A stretch of DNA of 64,000 nt from Rikenellaceae bacterium (GCA_902363575.1 CABJAJ010000002.1:124001-188000); one strand, 5' to 3'; numbered from the stretch's first letter, positions 18,141 through 27,367 are shown. A program made the numbers and translations. Notes: generated by a model not told the origin, from the letters alone.

Positions 18141-19199
18141 TTACACTTCCACGAGATCGCTGATGCGCAGGTCGCGGAAAGGTACGACGGCCGTGCCCCA
18201 GGTCATGCCGACTCCGAAAGCGCTCAGCAGCAGTTTCCGGTCTCCTTCCATGCGGCCCTTGAGCTCGCTGGCGATGGTCAGGGGCACCGACACCGACGAG
18301 GTGTTGCCGAATTTGGCGATGGTCGAGGGAATGCGTTCGGCGTCGAGCCGGAGCTTCTTGGCCAGGTAGGTGTTGATGAAATTGTTGGCCTGATGGAAAA
18401 CATAATAGTCCAGGCCTTGCAAATCCTCGCCCGACCACTCGGCGAGCCTCTTGATGTCGCGCGGAATTTCGCGGATCACGAAGTTGAATACGTCGGCCCC
18501 CTGCATGTAGCCCTGCTCCTCCGAGCGGATGTTGCCGTACTCGTCCACGACTTTTTCGCGGAGCGTCTCCGGCGAGCTGGGCATGCGGTAGCCGCCGCCG
18601 TTGATCTTTATCAGGTCGCCGCGCGACCCGTCGGAGTTGAGCGAGAACCAGCTCGTGCCGAACCCGGGGTTGCGCTCGATGAGCGCCGCCACGCCCCCGT
18701 CGCCGAAGAGGAATGCCGAGCGGCGGTCTTTGGGCGAATAGACCTTCGAGCGGGTTTCGCCGTCCAGCAGCAGGGCCTTGCGGATGCCTGTCTGCTGCAT
18801 GAAGCCATATACCACGCTCATCCCGTAGAGGAAAGCCGAGCACCCCAGGTTGATGTCGAATGCGACGGTCGCGTGCGGAAGCCCCAGCCGCTCCTGCAAC
18901 AGAACCGAGGTGGCCGGCATGCGGTAGTCCGGCGTCTGGGAGACGAAAACCAGCAGGTCAATCTCCGAACGGTCGATTCCGTTGTCGGCGATCAGCCGTT
19001 CGGCCGCCGCGAAACAGAGGTCCGACGAGCAGGTGGCGTCATCGGCGAACCGCCGCTGGTAGATCCCCACCTTATCGACTACTTCGCGCACCTGGTCCTC
19101 GGGAAAATAGCGGGTGTATTTGTAGTTGTCGATCACCGTGCGCGGCACGGCGGCGGCAAGGGCCGTGATCCCGACCCCCTCGAAGCGGAGCAGCGCCAT
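18141..19199 (-). CDS. 3-oxoacyl-ACP synthase III family protein
   Basis: Thiolase-fold condensing enzyme of 352 residues. The FabH catalytic triad is complete: Cys120 in NLGCSAFLYG, His269 in FHQANNF and Asn299 in KFGNTSSVS. It should condense an acyl-CoA with malonyl-ACP; in this setting the partner is probably the ACP encoded 2 bases upstream. The N terminus differs from housekeeping FabH, and its place between an ACP and an SDR inside a glycan locus argues for a dedicated short acyl group (for example acetoacetyl then 3-hydroxybutyryl) rather than general fatty acid synthesis. Confidence 0.88.
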   Translation of the reverse strand: MALLRFEGVGITALAAAVPRTVIDNYKYTRYFPEDQVREVVDKVGIYQRRFADDATCSSDLCFAAAERLIADNGIDRSEIDLLVFVSQTPDYRMPATSVLLQERLGLPHATVAFDINLGCSAFLYGMSVVYGFMQQTGIRKALLLDGETRSKVYSPKDRRSAFLFGDGGVAALIERNPGFGTSWFSLNSDGSRGDLIKINGGGYRMPSSPETLREKVVDEYGNIRSEEQGYMQGADVFNFVIREIPRDIKRLAEWSGEDLQGLDYYVFHQANNFINTYLAKKLRLDAERIPSTIAKFGNTSSVSVPLTIASELKGRMEGDRKLLLSAFGVGMTWGTAVVPFRDLRISDLVEV

Positions 19200-19201
19200 G
19201 G

Positions 19202-19435
19202 TCAGCCGCGTTTCGATTCGACCGTCCGCATAAGATCGCCCAGCGTTTGCAGGGTGCGGAACTCGGCGTTCTCGATCTGCACGTCGTACTCCTCGTCCAA
19301 CATGGCGATGACCGAGAGGTAGGCGAGCGAACTCCATTCGTCCAGCGTGCGGAACGGCGTGTTTTCGTCGAGTGATGCCGGGTTTTCGATTTCAACGGCA
19401 TCGGCAAATTTTTCGATAAAGGTTTTGGTATCCAT
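19202..19435 (-). CDS. Acyl carrier protein
   Basis: 77-residue four-helix ACP. The phosphopantetheine site is the Ser-Ser-Leu at 35-37 in LDEWSSLAYLSVI (normally Asp-Ser-Leu), with Ser36 as attachment residue. The acidic surface (DENTPF, MLDEEYDVQIE) is typical. It lies 22 bases after a PglD-like acyltransferase gene and 2 bases before KAS III, so it is the probable carrier for the acyl group made by the module. It is a specialised, not housekeeping, ACP. Confidence 0.88.
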   Translation of the reverse strand: MDTKTFIEKFADAVEIENPASLDENTPFRTLDEWSSLAYLSVIAMLDEEYDVQIENAEFRTLQTLGDLMRTVESKRG

Positions 19436-19457
19436 ATTGATGGTTATTGTTTGATTT

Positions 19458-20099
19458 TCATATTTTTACGATTGTCGCCGGGTTGCCGGCATAGAGATTC
19501 CCGTCGCGCGTTCGCCGCAGCACGAAACTGCCTGCGGCGATGCGCGTGTCGTCGCCGATGTGCACCCCCTGCATGACGAACGAACGGGCGCCGAAGAAGT
19601 TGCCGTCGCCGACCCGGACCTCTCCCGAGAGGCGTGTTTCGGGAAAAAGCACATTGCAATCGCCCAGGCTCGCTTCGTGGCCCAGCGAGACGCAGCCGTT
19701 GAGGATGTTGAAATCGCCCAGCGTCACCCCGCAGCTCAGGCGGCAGCCGAAAGTCAGCAGGTTGCCGCGTCCCATCGTCACCGAATCGCGGTCGAAAAAG
19801 AGCACGTCGGGGGCGATGAGGTTCGGGAAGCCGACGCGGGGATTGACGACCCGGGCCGTCAGGCGGCGCAGCACCGGGGCCGAGCCGATGGCGAAAGCCA
19901 CGTCGAGTTCGCGCGGCCAGCCGTTGAGGGTCTCCATGCCGCCCAGCACCTCGCCGTAGGCGTTGCGCTCGCCCGCCGCATGGCCGTCGTCGAAGTAACC
20001 GATGAATTTCCACCGGGGCTGCCGTTCGTTGATTTTGCGGATCAGGCAGGCGACTTCGCGGCCGAATCCTCCGAATCCGTAGATTGCGATCTCTTTCAT
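19458..20099 (-). CDS. PglD/NeuD-family sugar O- or N-acyltransferase
   Basis: 213 residues: an N-terminal Rossmann-like nucleotide-sugar domain (1-75, IAIYGFGGFGREVA) and a C-terminal left-handed beta helix (about 90-210). Catalytic His is probably in CVSLGHEASLGD; the end YAGNPATIVKI is typical. PglD enzymes acetylate the 4-amino group of UDP-4-amino sugars. Because an ACP, KAS III and SDR follow directly, this enzyme may use an acyl-ACP instead of acetyl-CoA. It lies 3 bases after the PglC-like transferase gene. Confidence 0.85.
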   Translation of the reverse strand: MKEIAIYGFGGFGREVACLIRKINERQPRWKFIGYFDDGHAAGERNAYGEVLGGMETLNGWPRELDVAFAIGSAPVLRRLTARVVNPRVGFPNLIAPDVLFFDRDSVTMGRGNLLTFGCRLSCGVTLGDFNILNGCVSLGHEASLGDCNVLFPETRLSGEVRVGDGNFFGARSFVMQGVHIGDDTRIAAGSFVLRRTRDGNLYAGNPATIVKI

Positions 20100-20102
20100 A
20101 CG

Positions 20103-20711
20103 TCAGTTTTTGCCGTCGAACGGCTCCATCGTCACCGCGGTTCCCGAGCTGATGTCCGCGCGGCGGATCACTTTGCACAGCGTGATCCACACGACTTTCA
20201 GGTCGGTAGCCAGCGTCAGGTGGTCCACATACCACACGTCCAGCCGGAAACGCTCCGCCCACGAAATCGCATTGCGCCCGTGGCACTGGGCCCAGCCCGT
20301 GATGCCGGGCCGCACCTCGTGACGCCGCGCCTGCTCGGGAGAGTAGAGCGGCAGGTACCTGGGGAGCAGCGGCCGCGGCCCTACGAGCGACATGTCGCCC
20401 TTGAGCACGTTCACCAGTTGGGGCAGCTCGTCGAGGGAGGTCGAACGCACAAATTTACCCACTTTTGTGAGACGTTGGGCATCCGGAAGCAAATTTCCGT
20501 TGCTGTCGCGTGCGTCGGTCATGGTTTTGAACTTCACGACCCGGAAGATGCGTCCGCCCCGGCCGGGCCGCTCCTGAAAAAAGAAAGCTCCCGCCCCTTT
20601 GTTGGCGAAATGCAGCCAGAGGGTAATCCCGGCAAGCAGGGGACTCAGGCAGAGCAGGGCGGTGAACGAAACCGCCAGGTCGAGGGGGCGTTTAATATAG
20701 CGACGATACAT
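20103..20711 (-). CDS. PglC/WcaJ-family initiating phosphoglycosyl transferase
   Basis: Monotopic membrane enzyme that moves a sugar phosphate from UDP-sugar to undecaprenyl phosphate and so starts the repeat unit. 202 residues, the minimal PglC size. An N-terminal re-entrant helix (about 11-34) is followed by FKTMTDARD, the catalytic Asp-Glu pair in STSLDELPQLVNVLKGDMSLVGPRP (near residue 94-95) and RPGITGWAQ. With PglF, PglE and PglD homologues in the locus, an N-acylated bacillosamine-like sugar is the likely first sugar. Start 20711 overlaps the preceding GT gene by 20 bases. Confidence 0.92.
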   Translation of the reverse strand: MYRRYIKRPLDLAVSFTALLCLSPLLAGITLWLHFANKGAGAFFFQERPGRGGRIFRVVKFKTMTDARDSNGNLLPDAQRLTKVGKFVRSTSLDELPQLVNVLKGDMSLVGPRPLLPRYLPLYSPEQARRHEVRPGITGWAQCHGRNAISWAERFRLDVWYVDHLTLATDLKVVWITLCKVIRRADISSGTAVTMEPFDGKN

Positions 20712-21852
20712 AGATCCGTGCATTTTCGGGCGTGAAGTCCCGCGATGCGCGCAGGGAGTTGCGGCGCAGCTCCGCACATCGTGCGGGATCGGAGGCGAGT
20801 TTCTCAAGGTAGTCCTGCATCCCCTGCAGGTCGTCCCGGCGGAAACAGCGTCCGTTATCGTAGGTTTCCACCAGGCGGCTGAGTTCCGTTTGCGGCGAGG
20901 CGATGCACAGTAGCGGCGCACCCGCCGCCATGAGGTTGTAGGTTTTGCTCGGCACGCTGACCCCCGACGCGCCGTCGCTGAGGGTTACCACCGCTACGTC
21001 GGCCGCCGCCAGGGAATGGGGGAGCGTAGCGGCGGGTTGCCACGTAAGGAAGAGGCAGTTGTGCAGCCCTTCCCTGCGGGCCTGTTCCTGCAAGGCGGCT
21101 TTGCGGCCCCCTTCGCCGACGATGACGAAGCGGAACCGGTCGTCGCCGCTCATCCGCGCGGCCAGGGCCACGAGCTGTTCCACGCTGTGCGTGAAGCCGA
21201 TGTTGCCCGAGTAGAGCACGGTGAAACGGCCCTCCAGTCCGTGTTCTCTTACGAACGGATTGTCCGTTTTCGGAAGGGGTGTCCGTGTTTCCAGCGCCGC
21301 CCAGTTGTGGACGACACGGATTTTTTCAGGCGCGGCATAGCGCTCGAGCAGCACCCGCATGCTTTCGCTCAGGGTAAAGACGCAGCGGGCCCGCCGGAAA
21401 AGCCGCCGGTTGCGGGCCGCCCACCAGCGGTAAAGCGGGTTGCCGGTGCGGATACCGACGCTTGCGAGCGCTTCGGGGTAGATGTCGTACACGACCACAG
21501 AGAAGGGACGCCGCATCACTCCCGCCAACAGGTAGGCCATGGGCGGATTGGTGAAATAGAGCACTTCGCCGCGGCGTTCCCGCACGAGCAGGATCCAGAG
21601 GATCCCGAGCGTACCCCGCAGCCAGGTCAGCAGGCGGCGTGTCTTGGAGCGCCGGTCGTAAGCCGCGATCCGTCGGACGCGCACACGCGGGTCGAGCGGC
21701 CGGCCGTTTTCGCGCAGATCGCCCGCCACGAGCGTCACCCGTTCGTATGCGGCCGCGAAAGCGTTGGCGATATCGACGGTTAGGTAGCCGCTGCTCTGGT
21801 TCACGAGCACGATACTCCGGCCGGCCGGTTTTGAGTTATGCTCCGAAGGCAT
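20692..21852 (-). CDS. Glycosyltransferase family 4 (WbuB-like)
   Basis: 386-residue GT-B glycosyltransferase. The C-terminal half has the GT4 donor-site pattern (YSGNIGFTHSVEQL, IVGEGGRK, SKTYNLMAAGAPLL with the E-to-A variant typical of the WbuB group). The N-terminal half has a hydrophobic segment (LLTWLRGTLGILWILL) that may touch the membrane. Just upstream of PglC, it is a good candidate for adding the second sugar. Donor and linkage are unknown. Confidence 0.85.
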   Translation of the reverse strand: MPSEHNSKPAGRSIVLVNQSSGYLTVDIANAFAAAYERVTLVAGDLRENGRPLDPRVRVRRIAAYDRRSKTRRLLTWLRGTLGILWILLVRERRGEVLYFTNPPMAYLLAGVMRRPFSVVVYDIYPEALASVGIRTGNPLYRWWAARNRRLFRRARCVFTLSESMRVLLERYAAPEKIRVVHNWAALETRTPLPKTDNPFVREHGLEGRFTVLYSGNIGFTHSVEQLVALAARMSGDDRFRFVIVGEGGRKAALQEQARREGLHNCLFLTWQPAATLPHSLAAADVAVVTLSDGASGVSVPSKTYNLMAAGAPLLCIASPQTELSRLVETYDNGRCFRRDDLQGMQDYLEKLASDPARCAELRRNSLRASRDFTPENARIYVSSLY

Positions 21853-21867
21853 GGTTGGTGTTGTTTT

Positions 21868-23027
21868 TCAGGTCCGTCTTACGAACACTTTGTGCGCCTG
21901 GCGGCGGTGTTCGCGGCAGTAGTCGATGATTTCGTCCGTAAAGTGTCCGAACGTCGGTCCCAGGGTCATCTGTGCCAAAGGGATGCCGTAAGAGGAGACG
22001 TTGAATTCGATCAGGCGGGGTTTGTCGTTCTCGTCGATGGCGATGTCGAGCGCCAGCAGACGGTGGTGATCGATCCGCCGGGCGATTTCGACGGCGAACT
22101 CCGTGACGGCCCCGATCTGCGGCAGGCGCAGCGAGGCTGCTCCTTCTGCATGATGTATGGGGTGACGGGCTCCCGAATCGTCCACGGCCGTCTGTCCCAC
22201 TCTTCCGTCGGAGTGTACGCCGACGATCATGCCCCCGCCGTGGAAGTTGTCCACCACGGCCCCTTCGTGCCCGATCCGCAATACGATGCTTAGTACTTCG
22301 ATGCGCTCGGTGATTACCGATCGGTAGGTCGTCACGCGCAGCGTATTGACCGACGAGGTGCAGAATCCGGCCATAAACCGGGATTGCCGCAGGGCCTCCT
22401 GTACGATGAAATCCTGCCCGTAATGACGTTTCAGGAGATCGACCGTCAGGATCTCCCGGTCGTCCGGCTGCCGGTAGAGGCCGTCGGCGTGCCGCTCGAA
22501 AAGGCGCACGCCCCGCCCGCTGCCGCTTTCGACCGAGGGCTTGACCACGATCCGGTCATACGGAGAGCACAGGCGGTAGAGCGTGCCGTCGTCGGGGCTG
22601 ACCGGAGTGTAGTCCGCATCCGTCCACCGTCCGCGGAGGTTGCGCAGCAACGTCGCGGGAAGCCACCCGGCGGGGAAAAGCCGGTCGTAAATGTTCTTGT
22701 CCTCGTAATACGCTCGGTATTCGACCGGGTTGAGCACCGGTTCGATCCGGTTGTGGCAGAGGCTTTCGGGCACGATGTTCGGCCGCAGGCCGATGTAGCG
22801 GCTGAAAAACCGGAAATCTTCACGGGGTACGTGCCGGTCGAGTGCACGCCATTTGTTCACATAAGCGGTTTCGATCTGCGGGTCGGTCAGAAATTCCCCC
22901 CCCCGTTCATCCGGCACATGCGTCGGTAAGAACGACGGTAGAGCTTGCGCACGAGCGCATTCACCCCCTCCGTATAGTAGGTGTTCACCGCGTCGGTCGC
23001 GGCGGCGAAAGTAAGTCTGGATTTCAT
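21868..23027 (-). pseudogene. Sugar-transfer-associated ATP-grasp protein, frameshifted at a G tract (phase OFF)
   Basis: The gene starts at 23027 (MKSRLTFAAATDAVNTYYTE) and runs 46 codons to NGGGNF-stop. The rest of the protein follows in another frame from 22917 to 21868, with ATP-grasp features: IVVKPSVESGSGRGVRLF (ATP-binding Lys), NTLRVTTYRS, DNFHGGGMIVGV and a metal-binding IEFNVSSYG. The break is exactly at nine G (22896-22904). Ten or seven G would fuse both parts into a 386-residue protein, and 1160+1 bases divides by three. The same family recurs at 31153. Members occur in polysaccharide loci; the ligation they catalyse is not established. I read it as a contingency gene in the OFF state. 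Confidence 0.85.
22896..22904 (-). repeat. G9 homopolymer tract, OFF state
   Basis: Nine G on the coding strand after codon 41 of the ATP-grasp gene, followed by AATTTC. One extra G restores the frame. Confidence 0.92.
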
Positions 23028-23062
23028 ATCGTTCGGGTTGTTTTTGTACGGGCGTGGCGCCG

Positions 23063-24202
23063 CTATTTGCCGGCGATCAGGTCGCCCAGTTCGTCCGAGG
23101 TCATGAATTCGGCATCGGGCCACCGCCGCAGGATGCCGGCCAGCAGCTCGCGCAGCCGGGCGAGCGACCGCTCGCGGTTTGCCGGGTCGAGCCAGCCGAT
23201 GTAATTGACCCGGTGGGAGCTCACGGTGGCCGGCTTGTGCCAGCGGAATGCGGTTTCGATTTCGTGGAGGCAGTCATTGACCCAGTCTTTCGATGCCGGA
23301 TGCTCCATGCTGGAGGGCTCGAAGAAACAGTTGCGCGTCAGGTAACGCTGGCCCAATTCGTTGCGCATGCCGATATAGCGGTAACGGTTACGGTAGCGCC
23401 CTTCTCCGAGGGGCTCCTCGTGCACTTTGCTCGTATTGACGTATCGGATGCCCTCGTCGGCAAGCGTCTTTTCGAGCGAGCCGTTGAAATAGCCGTTCGT
23501 CGGGACGAAATAGCGGGCGCGACGGCCGTGGAGCTGTTCAAAAAGGGCGAGCCCCGAGCGCAGCACCTCCTGCTGGTCGGCGAGGTCGGCAGTTGTATCC
23601 AGGTCGAAGGCGGCCTGGAAGTTGGGAACCTCTTCGCCGCCGATGCCCCGCCGGGGGATGCCCGTGACGCCGCATTCAAAAGCCAGCAGCGTCGAGCGGT
23701 TGCCGCCGCGCAGCGCGCGCATCCACCGCGCGGCGTTCAGGTGCTCGCGGCCGTGAAACGCCGGCACGATCAGCCGCCGGTCGGCAGCCTCGTGCCAGAG
23801 CGCCTCCACATGGGCGTGTGCGGGATAACGTTGAAGCGTGCGGGTGTAAGGTTCGTAACGATATGCCGCGAAACCCTCCTCGCGGATGCGGTCGAAATCG
23901 GGATTGGCCACCACATTAACGCCCGTGATGACGGGCGGGCGGCCTGTGGAATCGCGGAATTCCGCAAGGGTCTCCATCAGAAAAGCCAGGTCGTCGTCGC
24001 TTTCGAGCCCGTCGAATCGATTGTAGTGGCTGCGCTCGACCGGGAGGCCGGCGTCGCGCAGCCGGCGGAACGACTCGTGCGAGGCCATGCGGATGCTGCC
24101 CCAATCGTCCGACTCGATCACGACGATATGTCTGCGTGTGCGCCAGCCGGGCAGGTTGCTCAGGTTGCGCAGGAGGTTTTGTTTCAGTGCGGCGGTGTGC
24201 AT
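23063..24202 (-). CDS. Polysaccharide (de)acetylase-like protein, ESDDWG type
   Basis: 379-residue protein of a Bacteroidetes capsule-locus family usually named polysaccharide (de)acetylase. VVIESDDWGSIRM near residue 28 resembles the metal-binding Asp-Asp motif of NodB-like deacetylases. PAFHGREHLN, RYFVPTNGYFNG and HKPATVSSHRVNYIG supply further His/Asp residues. It could remove N- or O-acetyl groups from the growing glycan. A paralogue lies at 29043-30158 with the same motif set. It is followed by the phase-variable ATP-grasp gene. Activity is inferred, not shown. Confidence 0.7.
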   Translation of the reverse strand: MHTAALKQNLLRNLSNLPGWRTRRHIVVIESDDWGSIRMASHESFRRLRDAGLPVERSHYNRFDGLESDDDLAFLMETLAEFRDSTGRPPVITGVNVVANPDFDRIREEGFAAYRYEPYTRTLQRYPAHAHVEALWHEAADRRLIVPAFHGREHLNAARWMRALRGGNRSTLLAFECGVTGIPRRGIGGEEVPNFQAAFDLDTTADLADQQEVLRSGLALFEQLHGRRARYFVPTNGYFNGSLEKTLADEGIRYVNTSKVHEEPLGEGRYRNRYRYIGMRNELGQRYLTRNCFFEPSSMEHPASKDWVNDCLHEIETAFRWHKPATVSSHRVNYIGWLDPANRERSLARLRELLAGILRRWPDAEFMTSDELGDLIAGK

Positions 24203-24209
24203 ACTTCGC

Positions 24210-25376
24210 TTATTTTTCGGCGCGGCTCCGCAGCCGGCGGTAGAATTCGTCCCTGCGGGCCTGGAGCAGCGTGCTTTCGTATTTGAGGCTGTTGCGGAAA
24301 TTGTGGGCGCTCGCGCGGCGGTAGAGCTCGTCGTCGTCGATCAGGGCGACGATTCGCCGGGCGAGCCCCTGCGTATCGCCGGGGGTGAGCATCATGTCGG
24401 GCTCCAGCAACTCGGGAATCCCCGATACGCGGGTCGAGATTATAGGCAGCCCTGTCGCCATCGCCTCGATCACCACGCGGGGCAGCCCCTCGGCATGGGT
24501 CGGAAAGACCATGGCATCCGACTCGTCCAGCAGGCGGCGCAGTCCCCGGCGGTCGAGGAACCCGACGAATTCGACCCGGTCGGACACTCCGAGCTCGCGG
24601 GCCAGCTCCTCGAAAACGGGCACCATGGGCCCCTCGCCCGCAAAACGCAGGCGCACGGCGTAACCCCTGTCCGCAACGATCCGGGCTGCGCGGATCAGCT
24701 CTTCCTGCCCTTTGCGGCGGCCCGCTATGGGGTGTGCCACATGGCAGATCGCGAACTCCTCTCCGTGCCGGCGCTCCCGCGGCGCGGCGTAAAAGGCGTG
24801 ATCGAGAGCGATCGAAGAGTAGTGGCTCTTGAAACAGGCCGGATCGGGATTGCCGTACCGCTGCTGGAGGTAGCTTTCGGTGACGCACGCGATGCCTGCC
24901 GCATGGCGGCAGGCCCGCAGCAGGTCGTGGTGGATCAGCAGCCAGATCGCCTTGTAGAGCGGATTGCGTGTGCCCGTCATTTCGTCGTGCGCATCGTCCA
25001 CGATCTCCACCGCATAGGGGATGCCTTTGCGCCGCACCTCCGCGAGTAGGTTGGAACCCGTGATCGAGGGCAGACGCACGATGCAGGCTCCGCATCCGTC
25101 GGCGGCGCCCCGCATGTCGCGCCGCACGCGTAGCGCTTTGGGCAGGTATTGTTTCGGCCCCCGGAAAAAATAGACGGGCCACACCTCGGTACGCGCGTCG
25201 TCCAGCCGCACATAGCGGGCGACTTCCTCGGCCGATGCCGTTCGGGTGCGGGCGACGATGCGCAGCGTGTCGAACACGCGCAGGTAGCGGTCGTAGAAAG
25301 CCTTGTCGGAGGCTTTGGCATAGAAAGCCCCGTCGCAGCGGTAGATGTAGTTGTCGCAGCCTAAGACGAGTTTCAT
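24210..25376 (-). CDS. Glycosyltransferase family 4
   Basis: 388-residue GT-B enzyme. The C-terminal GT4 half is clear: HPIAGRRKGQEELIRA, RFAGEGP, VEFVGFLD, FPTHAEGLPRVVIEAMATGLPII with the conserved E-x7-E. The N-terminal half starts KLVLGCDNYIYR, as in capsule GTs of Bacteroidetes that begin with a receptor strand. Donor unknown. It starts 4 bases after the next GT4 gene in transcription order. Confidence 0.88.
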   Translation of the reverse strand: MKLVLGCDNYIYRCDGAFYAKASDKAFYDRYLRVFDTLRIVARTRTASAEEVARYVRLDDARTEVWPVYFFRGPKQYLPKALRVRRDMRGAADGCGACIVRLPSITGSNLLAEVRRKGIPYAVEIVDDAHDEMTGTRNPLYKAIWLLIHHDLLRACRHAAGIACVTESYLQQRYGNPDPACFKSHYSSIALDHAFYAAPRERRHGEEFAICHVAHPIAGRRKGQEELIRAARIVADRGYAVRLRFAGEGPMVPVFEELARELGVSDRVEFVGFLDRRGLRRLLDESDAMVFPTHAEGLPRVVIEAMATGLPIISTRVSGIPELLEPDMMLTPGDTQGLARRIVALIDDDELYRRASAHNFRNSLKYESTLLQARRDEFYRRLRSRAEK

Positions 25377-25380
25377 GGGT

Positions 25381-26439
25381 TCAGCAGTGTATGAAGTCGG
25401 TCAGCAGGTCGGTGATGCGGCCAATGTCGTTGGTTTGGCGAACGCCGACGGCCTCACGCGCATAGCGTTCGCGCAGGGATTCGTCGTCGATCAGGCATTG
25501 CAGCTCGCGGGCATAGGCGTCGATGTCCCCGACGGGAACCAGCACGCCGCTGCGTTCGTGCGCGATGATGTCCGACGGCCCGGCCACGCAGTCGAAGCTG
25601 ATGCAGCACAGTCCCGAGGCCATCGCTTCGAGCAGGGCGTTGGGGTAGCCTTCGCTCACGGAGGCGAAGGCGAAGATCGAGCTGCGGTCCAGCAGAGCGT
25701 CCACATCCTTGCGGGCGCCGGTGAAGCGGACCCGTTCGCGCAGCCGCAGTTCGTCGGTCAGCGCTTCGAGCCGCCCGCGCTGGGGACCGTCGCCCACGAG
25801 CATAAGCCGCCAATCCCGGGGGTCACGCAGGCGGGCGAATGCCCGGAGCAATTCCTCCTGTCCCTTGCCGCTGTCCATGCGGCCGACGTTTACGACAAGG
25901 TGTTCACGGACGATGCCCCCGGGTACCTCCACCCGTCGGAGCGGGTTGGGGATGATCCGCACGTTGCGGTTGTAGCGGCTTTTCTCCTCGGCGCTCAGCC
26001 GGGTCTGGGCGATCACGCCGGCGGCGCGGGGGTAGAGCAGGCAGGCGAGCTTCGCGTTCCATGCCGGGGGTGAGGGCTTCGCGTAGGGGGCGCAACGGTC
26101 CGATACGTAGATGCGGATGCCGGTGCCCAGCAGCGAGCACATCACGAACGGGTTGTAGCGGTGGTGGAAAGCCAGTACCGCGTCGGGCCGGAGTTGCCGG
26201 GCCGTGCGCCTGAGCCAGCGCATCGTGAGGAGCAGGCCCCGCGCGTCCTTCGGATAGGCCGTGTCGGGCTGCAGGTGGCGGATGCGCCCGTCGAGCGCAT
26301 AGAAAGGTTCCCCGGTGCGGAAAATCTGGAGGATCGATAACTCGTGCCCCCGTGCCGCGAGTTCGTTGGCAAATTCGGAGACCACGCGCTGCGCCCCGCC
26401 GCAGTTCATGTCGGGAATGGCGAAACAGATGCGTGCCAT
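25381..26439 (-). CDS. Glycosyltransferase family 4
   Basis: 352-residue GT-B glycosyltransferase. The N-terminal glycine-rich loop MNCGGAQRVVSEFANELAARG is classic GT4. The C-terminal half has VGRMDSGKGQEELLRAF, VGDGPQRGRLE and ASVSEGYPNALLEAMASGL (E-x7-E). Probably uses a UDP- or GDP-sugar in the cytoplasm on the lipid-linked repeat. It sits 1 base from the TupA-like gene and 4 bases from the next GT4, so the three are tightly coupled. Confidence 0.9.
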   Translation of the reverse strand: MARICFAIPDMNCGGAQRVVSEFANELAARGHELSILQIFRTGEPFYALDGRIRHLQPDTAYPKDARGLLLTMRWLRRTARQLRPDAVLAFHHRYNPFVMCSLLGTGIRIYVSDRCAPYAKPSPPAWNAKLACLLYPRAAGVIAQTRLSAEEKSRYNRNVRIIPNPLRRVEVPGGIVREHLVVNVGRMDSGKGQEELLRAFARLRDPRDWRLMLVGDGPQRGRLEALTDELRLRERVRFTGARKDVDALLDRSSIFAFASVSEGYPNALLEAMASGLCCISFDCVAGPSDIIAHERSGVLVPVGDIDAYARELQCLIDDESLRERYAREAVGVRQTNDIGRITDLLTDFIHC

Positions 26440-26440
26440 A

Positions 26441-27367
26441 TCAAAGTATTTCGGGTAAAACGAACCAGTCGCCCATGATGAAATCGTAGCGGTCGGGATT
26501 CATCCGGTAGTACCCGTTGCCGTCGAAGAAGGTGAATTCCCCGAAATAGACCTTGCCCGCGTATTCGTACAGGTCGAGCCGTACCTGCGGGAATCCGACC
26601 GTCAGTTCCCTGGCCAGGGCGAGCATTTCGTCCAGATGTTCGGGGCGGGGGGCGGCCTCCGTTCCTTCCGGGTTGGCGATCACCTGCATATCGACCCGCT
26701 GCCAGTCGGTGGTGTAGTATTGCTGCACATGGCGGCTGAAGCGTCCCGTATCCATCTGGATCAGGCGCGGTTCGCCGTCGAAGCAGAAGAATTTGTAGTC
26801 GTCGAGCGACTCCGCCGCGTTTTCCAGATAACGCTCGCAGATGATGCGTCGGGGCATCTGCCCGTAGTGCCACTCGCCGGAGTAGCGGGAGAAATCCTGC
26901 CGCAGCCAGGTGCGCAGAACCCGTTTCCATGCGGGCCAGCGGCGCATCAGGTCGGCTTTGTCGCGGCAGATGAGGTTCCAGCCGCTCGCATGCGCGGCCT
27001 TCAGGACGAAACGGTCGGGCAGCTCTTCGGGGCGGATCTGTTCCACGCTGTCATAGACGGCGATGGTTTCGTTGAGCAGATGCCCGTAACCGCGCTCGGC
27101 CAGGTACTCCTTGACGGCGACCTTGTCGGCCAGCACCGGCATCAGGGGATTGCGGTAGCGGAGCTTGTACCATTGGATCTTCTCCGTGAAGCGGCGCGGG
27201 TCGTTCAGATCGAGGCGGTGTCCGGTGTGGCGGAGGTAGTCCTCGCGCACGGCCTGTTCCGACCCGGCCTGACGCATGATAGCCCGTGCGTACCTGGCCT
27301 CCAGCAGCAGCCATTGCAGTTGCGGAGCGGTGCGGGCCCGGCGCGTAAGCGTTTTTATCGGGTTCAT
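26441..27367 (-). CDS. TupA-like ATP-grasp protein
   Basis: 308-residue ATP-grasp protein of the TupA-like family, named after a gene needed for teichuronopeptide in a Bacillus. Seen: DPRRFTEKIQWYKLRYRNPL, DKVAVKEYLAERGYG, PDRFVLKAAHASGWNLIC (ATP-binding Lys region), DDYKFFCFDGEPRLIQMD, and DLYEYAGKVYFGEFTFFDG (metal-binding Glu). Members probably ligate an amino acid or similar group to a sugar carboxylate, but the chemistry is not proven. Start 27367 (MNPIKTLTR) fits the family; the upstream frame belongs to the preceding acetyltransferase. No G tract here. Confidence 0.82.
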   Translation of the reverse strand: MNPIKTLTRRARTAPQLQWLLLEARYARAIMRQAGSEQAVREDYLRHTGHRLDLNDPRRFTEKIQWYKLRYRNPLMPVLADKVAVKEYLAERGYGHLLNETIAVYDSVEQIRPEELPDRFVLKAAHASGWNLICRDKADLMRRWPAWKRVLRTWLRQDFSRYSGEWHYGQMPRRIICERYLENAAESLDDYKFFCFDGEPRLIQMDTGRFSRHVQQYYTTDWQRVDMQVIANPEGTEAAPRPEHLDEMLALARELTVGFPQVRLDLYEYAGKVYFGEFTFFDGNGYYRMNPDRYDFIMGDWFVLPEIL

